DNA of 64,000 bases from JAHELQ01 sp964491915 (GTDB lineage: Bacteria; Acidobacteriota; Aminicenantia; UBA2199), in the NCBI GenBank assembly GCA_964491915.1, contig CAZBHS010000026.1:1-64000 (forward strand). Direction: 5' to 3'. Every line of letters begins with the position of its first letter. Position 1 is the stretch's first letter. Below are positions 59,880 to 64,000 of this stretch, piece after piece. The notes under the pieces were generated by a model that did no database searches, had not been told where the DNA came from, and was given only the letters and a program-made list of their open reading frames with translations. The translations under genes and the position numbers were made by a program.

Positions 59880-61883
59880 TTAATTGGCGCTCACGGCGTC
59901 AAATTTGCATGTTTCAAGGCAGGCGCCGCAACCGATACATTTATCCGGGACAATAAAATGGGGGGTTTTCGCTTTGCCCATAATAGCGTCCGCCGGACAT
60001 TTACGCATGCAGGCTGTGCAACCGACACATTTTTCGGCGTCGATGGTGTATGTCAGCAATTCTTTACACACACCGGCGGAACATTTACGCTCGTAAATAT
60101 GCTCTTCGTATTCATCCTTGAACCATCGGAGAGTACTTAAAACCGGATTGGGAGCTGTCTGTCCCAAACCGCACAAACTGGTGTCTTTGATCACTTCAGC
60201 CAATTGGTTCAACTGGATGATCCCCTGGAACCGCTGGAGAGTGTCGAACTCTTTTTCATTGTGCCGGGAGCGGGTGATGCTATTGAGGATTTCCAACATC
60301 CGCCTGGTGCCTTCACGGCAGGGAATACATTTGCCGCAACTTTCGCGCTGGATGAAATCCATAAAGAATTTTGCCACATCCACCATGCAGTTTTTGTCGT
60401 CCATCACCACCAATCCGCCGGATCCCATAATGGCGCCGACGCGTTTCAGGGACTCGTAATCGATTTCGATATCCAGATGTTGGGACGGGATGCAACCGCC
60501 GGAGGGGCCGCCGATTTGCACGGCTTTGAATTCCCGGTTGTCCGGGATGCCGCCGCCTACATCAAAGACAATGGTGCGAACCGAGGTTCCCATCGCCACT
60601 TCAACCAAACCGGTACGACTCACTTTGCCGGAGAGGGCGAACACTTTTGTGCCCTTGCTGTTTTCCGTTCCCAATCCGCTGAACCAATCAGCGCCGTTCA
60701 ATGCGATGGCCGGCACATTGGCCAGAGTTTCGACATTGTTGATAATAGTGGGTTTCCCAAACAATCCACTGTTAGCCGGGAAAGGGGGGCGGGGCCGGGG
60801 CATACCGCGTTTTCCTTCAATACTATGAATCAAAGCTGTTTCTTCACCACAGACAAACGCCCCGGCCCCTTGCTTAATGGTAACATCGAGATTGAATCCA
60901 CTATCGAGAATGTTTTCGCCTAAAAGTCCATACTTTTTAGCCTGGGAAATGGCTATCTTTAGGCGTTCTATCGCAAGCGGGTATTCGGCCCGGATGTAGA
61001 TATAGGCTTTGCTGGCGCCGATGGCGTAGGCGGCGATAGCAAGACCTTCCAACAGCCGGTGCGGGTCTCCTTCGATGACGGCGCGATCCATAAAAGCGCC
61101 GGGATCCCCTTCATCCGCGTTGCATATCATATATTTTTTATCACCTTCTGTATTCAGTGCGAATTTCCATTTTTTCCCGGCGACAAAACCTCCGCCGCCA
61201 CGACCGCGGAGTCCGCTTTTCTCCACTTCGTCGCACACTTCGGGTCGCGTTGTGGTGTGAATGGTCTTGATCAAACCGCAATACCCGCCATTGGCGAGGT
61301 ATTCGTCAATACTGCCGGGGTCGATGATGCCGCAATTATCGAGCACCCACCTGGTTTGAGGAGCGAAAAATGGATGCTCATCCAGATAAGGGAGATTTTC
61401 CCAGGCGTCGAGCCCCTCTTGCCGGTATTGGCCCAGAAGATGCCGCTGGGGAACCTCGGCTTTTAGAGCATTATCCAACAATTCTTCAACCTTGTCGGAC
61501 GTGATCTCCTGGAAGCAGAGCCTCGATTTTCCGGGCAATTGTATATCCACTATCGGTTCTGCGGAACAAAGTCCGACGCACCCGACTTCCAGTACATCGG
61601 CATCGATGTTTTTTTCCGCCGCATATTTTTTGACGGCCTTGAGGGTATGGCCGGCGCCGGCTCCAAGGCCGCATGTACCGGCTCCCACAAAAATAGTAGG
61701 ACGATCCACATCCTCCCGCCGCATCGCGGAGAAAAAGGTCTCCAGATCTTCTTGGTGAGTGTTGAATGACCCATTGTCTTTGTAGGACCCTTTCAAAATA
61801 GCGGCGGCGAGACGGTCCTGCATCGGGCCGGGCAACCATTTAAAAATCGCATTGGAGGAGGTATGATTAAATGTTTTGTTCAT
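59880..61883 (-). CDS. hndC: Hydrogenase NADH-binding subunit, NuoF-like (HndC)
   Basis: 667 residues. N-terminal thioredoxin-like [2Fe-2S] domain (VGAGTCGLGAGAGH, VGCVGLC), the NuoF core with FMN/NAD sites (GLRGRGGGGFVAG, CNADEGDPGAFMDR, GAGAFVCGEETAL), the SLBB region and [4Fe-4S] motif ESCGKCIPCREG, then two C-terminal ferredoxin clusters (CVGCTACMRKCP, CIGCGACLETC). This fused arrangement makes a separate HndB less necessary and none is present. Follows hndA after 5 bases. Confidence 0.94.
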   Translation of the reverse strand: MNKTFNHTSSNAIFKWLPGPMQDRLAAAILKGSYKDNGSFNTHQEDLETFFSAMRREDVDRPTIFVGAGTCGLGAGAGHTLKAVKKYAAEKNIDADVLEVGCVGLCSAEPIVDIQLPGKSRLCFQEITSDKVEELLDNALKAEVPQRHLLGQYRQEGLDAWENLPYLDEHPFFAPQTRWVLDNCGIIDPGSIDEYLANGGYCGLIKTIHTTTRPEVCDEVEKSGLRGRGGGGFVAGKKWKFALNTEGDKKYMICNADEGDPGAFMDRAVIEGDPHRLLEGLAIAAYAIGASKAYIYIRAEYPLAIERLKIAISQAKKYGLLGENILDSGFNLDVTIKQGAGAFVCGEETALIHSIEGKRGMPRPRPPFPANSGLFGKPTIINNVETLANVPAIALNGADWFSGLGTENSKGTKVFALSGKVSRTGLVEVAMGTSVRTIVFDVGGGIPDNREFKAVQIGGPSGGCIPSQHLDIEIDYESLKRVGAIMGSGGLVVMDDKNCMVDVAKFFMDFIQRESCGKCIPCREGTRRMLEILNSITRSRHNEKEFDTLQRFQGIIQLNQLAEVIKDTSLCGLGQTAPNPVLSTLRWFKDEYEEHIYERKCSAGVCKELLTYTIDAEKCVGCTACMRKCPADAIMGKAKTPHFIVPDKCIGCGACLETCKFDAVSAN

Positions 61884-61888
61884 CGTCT

Positions 61889-62371
61889 CTATTCCTTATC
61901 CCTATAAGAATCCAGGATTTTTTTGATATCCTCGGGGGTCAGTTTGGCATGAAATTCGCCATTGATACTAATGACTGGAGCCAAACCGCAAGCGCCGATG
62001 CAGGCAACAACCTCTAGACTGAACCGACCGTCTCTTGTCGTTTCCCCCGGCTGAACCTTCAATTCTTGCTTCAAAGCATTCAGTATTGCAGAAGAATTTT
62101 TCACATGGCATGCGGTTCCCCGGCATACCAGGATATGGTATTTACCTTTTGGCTGAAAACGAAATTGGTTGTAAAACGTGGCGACTCCATAAATTTTGCT
62201 GGTGGGGAGCTTTAAGAATTCGCCGATTCTAACCACCGCTTCTTTCGAGAGAAACCCCTGGGCCTCCTGAACTTCCTGAAGAATAGGAATCAAGTGTTCC
62301 CGCTTGGGTTGGTAATAACGTTCCAATATTTCATCCACTTTTGAAGAGTGTAAACCTGTCTTCTGTTCCAT
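61889..62371 (-). CDS. hndA: Hydrogenase [2Fe-2S] subunit, NuoE-like (HndA)
   Basis: 160 residues from ATG 62371, chosen over GTG 62377 because AGGAG is then properly spaced. NuoE family: VATFYNQFRF, then the four cluster ligands in CRGTACHVK and CIGACGLAP. It feeds electrons between HndC flavin and the rest of the complex. First structural gene after rex, 30 bases downstream. Confidence 0.93.
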   Translation of the reverse strand: MEQKTGLHSSKVDEILERYYQPKREHLIPILQEVQEAQGFLSKEAVVRIGEFLKLPTSKIYGVATFYNQFRFQPKGKYHILVCRGTACHVKNSSAILNALKQELKVQPGETTRDGRFSLEVVACIGACGLAPVISINGEFHAKLTPEDIKKILDSYRDKE

Positions 62372-62401
62372 TATCACTCCTAATCAATTAAAAAAAATAG
62401 A

Positions 62402-63028
62402 CTATTTATTATCTTTCGCGTAAAAAGCTGCCTTCTCTATAGACATAATAATGTCGCGATTTTCCAGAAAGACATCTTCGGGAACTTCAAGGGGAATCGG
62501 CGCCCAATTCACCAGGGCTTTCACTCCAGCCTTCACATATTGATCGGCGATTTCCTGGGCGACTGAAGCCGGCGCCGTGATAACCCCAATCGTGACCTCT
62601 TCCTGGGCGACAATTTCTTCAACTCGACTGATATGGTATGTCCGGCATCCGGATATTACGCGGTCAACCTTACCAGGATCCACATCAAATGCCGCCACTA
62701 TAGACAACTTTGGACGCCGGCCCATAAAATAGGCCAAAATGGCACGCCCCAGATTTCCAATACCCGCCATCGCGATTTTTTGACCTTGAGGATCATCGAG
62801 GATCGACCGAATTTTTTCAATCAACTTTTCAGTATCATATCCCTTGCGAGTACTGCCACTATAGCCGATTGCCATCAAATCTCTTCTGACCTGGGCGGGT
62901 GTCCGTTTCCCTAACGTTGCCAATTCATGGGAGAACACGTTGAGTTTACCAACCTCCAATTGCATGTTCAAGAGACGGCGATACAAGCTGAGCCTTTCGA
63001 TCGTTCGAATTGGTATTTTCTGTTTCAT
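62402..63028 (-). CDS. rex: Redox-sensing transcriptional repressor Rex
   Basis: 208 residues from ATG 63028 (GAGG upstream); an upstream in-frame start at 63079 would fall on the promoter and operator and is rejected. N-terminal winged helix (TIERLSLYRRLLN, TPAQVRRDLMAIG) and Rossmann domain MAGIGNLGRAIL (GxGNLG for NAD(H)). Rex releases DNA when NADH/NAD+ rises. As first gene of the operon, behind its own operator, it should repress itself and the hydrogenase genes until NADH accumulates. Confidence 0.95.
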   Translation of the reverse strand: MKQKIPIRTIERLSLYRRLLNMQLEVGKLNVFSHELATLGKRTPAQVRRDLMAIGYSGSTRKGYDTEKLIEKIRSILDDPQGQKIAMAGIGNLGRAILAYFMGRRPKLSIVAAFDVDPGKVDRVISGCRTYHISRVEEIVAQEEVTIGVITAPASVAQEIADQYVKAGVKALVNWAPIPLEVPEDVFLENRDIIMSIEKAAFYAKDNK

Positions 63029-63063
63029 ACTAACATACCTCACATTATTGTGAAAACTTCTTT

Positions 63064-63081
63064 TTGTGAATACTTTCACAC
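63064..63081. promoter_or_regulatory. Rex operator
   Basis: TTGTGAA-TACT-TTCACAC, matching the Rex consensus TTGTGAANNNNTTCACAA at all but the last fixed base. It lies between the -10 box and the rex start, about 5 bases downstream of the -10 box, where bound Rex would block transcription. Confidence 0.88.
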
Positions 63082-63085
63082 TAAC

Positions 63086-63114
63086 TTTATAATACGAATC
63101 ACTCCTTTTGTCAA
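63086..63114 (-). promoter_or_regulatory. Promoter of the rex-hydrogenase operon
   Basis: On the minus strand TTGACA (63114-63109) and TATAAA (63091-63086), spacing 17. Between this and 63236 the DNA is AT-rich with isolated TTGTGAAA and TTTTCACA half-sites (about 63188 and 63132) that could be extra weak Rex contacts. Confidence 0.8.
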
Positions 63115-63236
63115 CACTAAAAATTCATTTTTTTTCACACCTCCAAAACAAAGATTATAAAACATTATCAATGAATGGCCACTAGTTGTGAAATCATTTT
63201 TGTTACAAATATTAACAAATAAAATTTAGAATAACG

Positions 63237-64000
63237 CTACGGTTGAATGTAGAATGTTTCCAATTCCTTGAGTTTGGCTTCGATATCCCGTTGAGCGGGC
63301 ACGCGATCATGGTTGCTCTGGGTATACCATTTCTCATAGGCCTCTTCGATCTCGTCCACAGTCAACTGAATTGTGAGAGTGATACAATCGTGGATCAGTT
63401 GTTTGATTTTTTGAAGGTCCGGCTCATCCATCAGTTTTCTTATTATTACCTTGCCTACTTCTAGAAGAGCGATGCAAACTTCCCGAAGCGTGAAGCCTTC
63501 CTTGAAGCGGATTTGCACCAAATCCATCTCATAGTCGAGCAGGAGCATGCGATCGCGATTGCGGACCGAGGCGCCGATCAATTGATAAATTATATTGATA
63601 TTCCAATCTAGATCTTCGGATTTCATAGCCTGGTAATTTGTAAAATCAGCCTGTCTGGAGGGATCGCTCAGAGTCTCCTTTATGTCCCGCATCATGTCGC
63701 CTTTGAGTCTCGCCATGGCCTCGTAGATCATCAAATTCGGCCTCAAGACCACCCGTTTCAACGCGGAGCGGTTCTTGCGGTTCCACTCAGTAGGATCCAA
63801 TTTCATTTTTTCGATCATATAGAGGAGACGTCTCAAGATATGATACCGTGGAGTCGGCTCCCATTTAAGGGTATTCCTTGTGTAAGACGCGTCAATATTC
63901 AGCTTGCGATCCACGTACTTGATCATCCATGGGCGCTCGAATGGACGATGGCCAATGAGACGCCCCAGGAGATCCCGTATATACACTCCGGGTAGGGCCA
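63237..64000 (-). CDS. Partial protein with epimerase-like N-terminal end, unknown C-terminus
   Basis: The frame is open to the right edge (ALPGVYIRDLLGR at the edge), so the true start lies outside and the GTG at 63986 is probably internal. The visible beginning, with KYVDRKLNIDASYTR and WEPTPRYHI, resembles the C-terminal end of NAD-dependent epimerase/dehydratases. The remaining ~180 residues are helical and charged, contain no motif I recognise and may be a fused regulatory domain. It lies upstream of rex, separated by about 200 bases. Confidence 0.5.
   Translation of the reverse strand, partial: ALPGVYIRDLLGRLIGHRPFERPWMIKYVDRKLNIDASYTRNTLKWEPTPRYHILRRLLYMIEKMKLDPTEWNRKNRSALKRVVLRPNLMIYEAMARLKGDMMRDIKETLSDPSRQADFTNYQAMKSEDLDWNINIIYQLIGASVRNRDRMLLLDYEMDLVQIRFKEGFTLREVCIALLEVGKVIIRKLMDEPDLQKIKQLIHDCITLTIQLTVDEIEEAYEKWYTQSNHDRVPAQRDIEAKLKELETFYIQP

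Noticed and set aside
63029..63079. Longer Rex start at 63079
   Set aside because: The added residues would be encoded by the operator region, and ATG 63028 has a proper ribosome site and the normal Rex N-terminus.
1..64000. tRNA or rRNA genes
   Set aside because: Looked for by eye in intergenic regions; no cloverleaf or ribosomal RNA segment was recognised.

Overview
The window reads as one contig of an anaerobic, hydrogen-metabolising bacterium. It carries a group 3c-like and a group 3b [NiFe] hydrogenase, an NAD-linked [FeFe] hydrogenase with its full maturase set, and the redox repressor Rex. No ribosomal or other taxonomic marker gene is present, so the phylum stays open. An uncultured fermentative lineage fits (CSLREA beta-helix exoproteins, GG-type peptide leaders, many hydrogenase-linked kinases), but this is inference.

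Layout. (1) 1-11.9 kb: tail of a hydrogenase small subunit and a 3c-like large subunit; two sensor kinases; a maturation protease; a four-gene group 3b hydrogenase operon (hydBGDA order) behind a consensus sigma-70-type promoter; a second protease; a HypA domain fused to a histidine kinase; a single-domain response regulator; HypB. (2) 12-17.6 kb: secreted proteins, including one with a caspase-like His/Cys pattern and a large CSLREA beta-helix protein. (3) 17.8-38.3 kb: two different type I-B CRISPR-Cas loci. Locus 1 is an array of 37-base repeats plus cas6-cas8(Csh1-like)-cas7(Csh2)-cas5-cas3, followed by a HEPN/MNT pair. Locus 2 is an array of 30-base repeats plus cas6-cas8(Cst1-like)-cas7(Cst2/DevR)-cas5-cas3, then a deletion scar joining the first 20 codons of cas4 to the distal part of cas2, then a third array. 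Neither locus has an intact adaptation module here. A relic array and a relic cas3 tail show earlier rearrangement. (4) 38.3-42.1 kb: five short genes, each under 50 codons, encoding peptides with one conserved leader ending in KGG (once KAG) and variable Cys/Ser/Thr-containing tails. They look like RiPP precursors; three sit in duplicated cassettes of about 400 bases, with a REP-type (RAYT) transposase among them. (5) 42.1-49.3 kb: membrane proteins, two large exported paralogues with a transglutaminase-like C-terminus, a lipoprotein and a truncated toxin-antitoxin remnant. (6) 49.3-63.1 kb: one long minus-strand operon, rex-hndA-hndC-hndD-sensory hydrogenase/kinase-response regulator-REC/kinase-hydE-hydG-aspA-hydF, with a near-perfect Rex operator at its promoter and a strong terminator hairpin at its end. 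(7) 63.2-64 kb: a partial gene running off the right edge.

How it fits together. Both hydrogenase regions combine catalytic subunits, maturation factors and a local family of kinases and single-domain response regulators, so enzyme assembly and signalling are genetically coupled. The HypA-kinase fusion makes that coupling physical. The middle of the window is accessory DNA shaped by CRISPR turnover, a dispersed GGGGACAGG-type repeat with its probable transposase, and amplification of small peptide genes. The peptide-gene island and the HypA-kinase fusion are the least familiar items.
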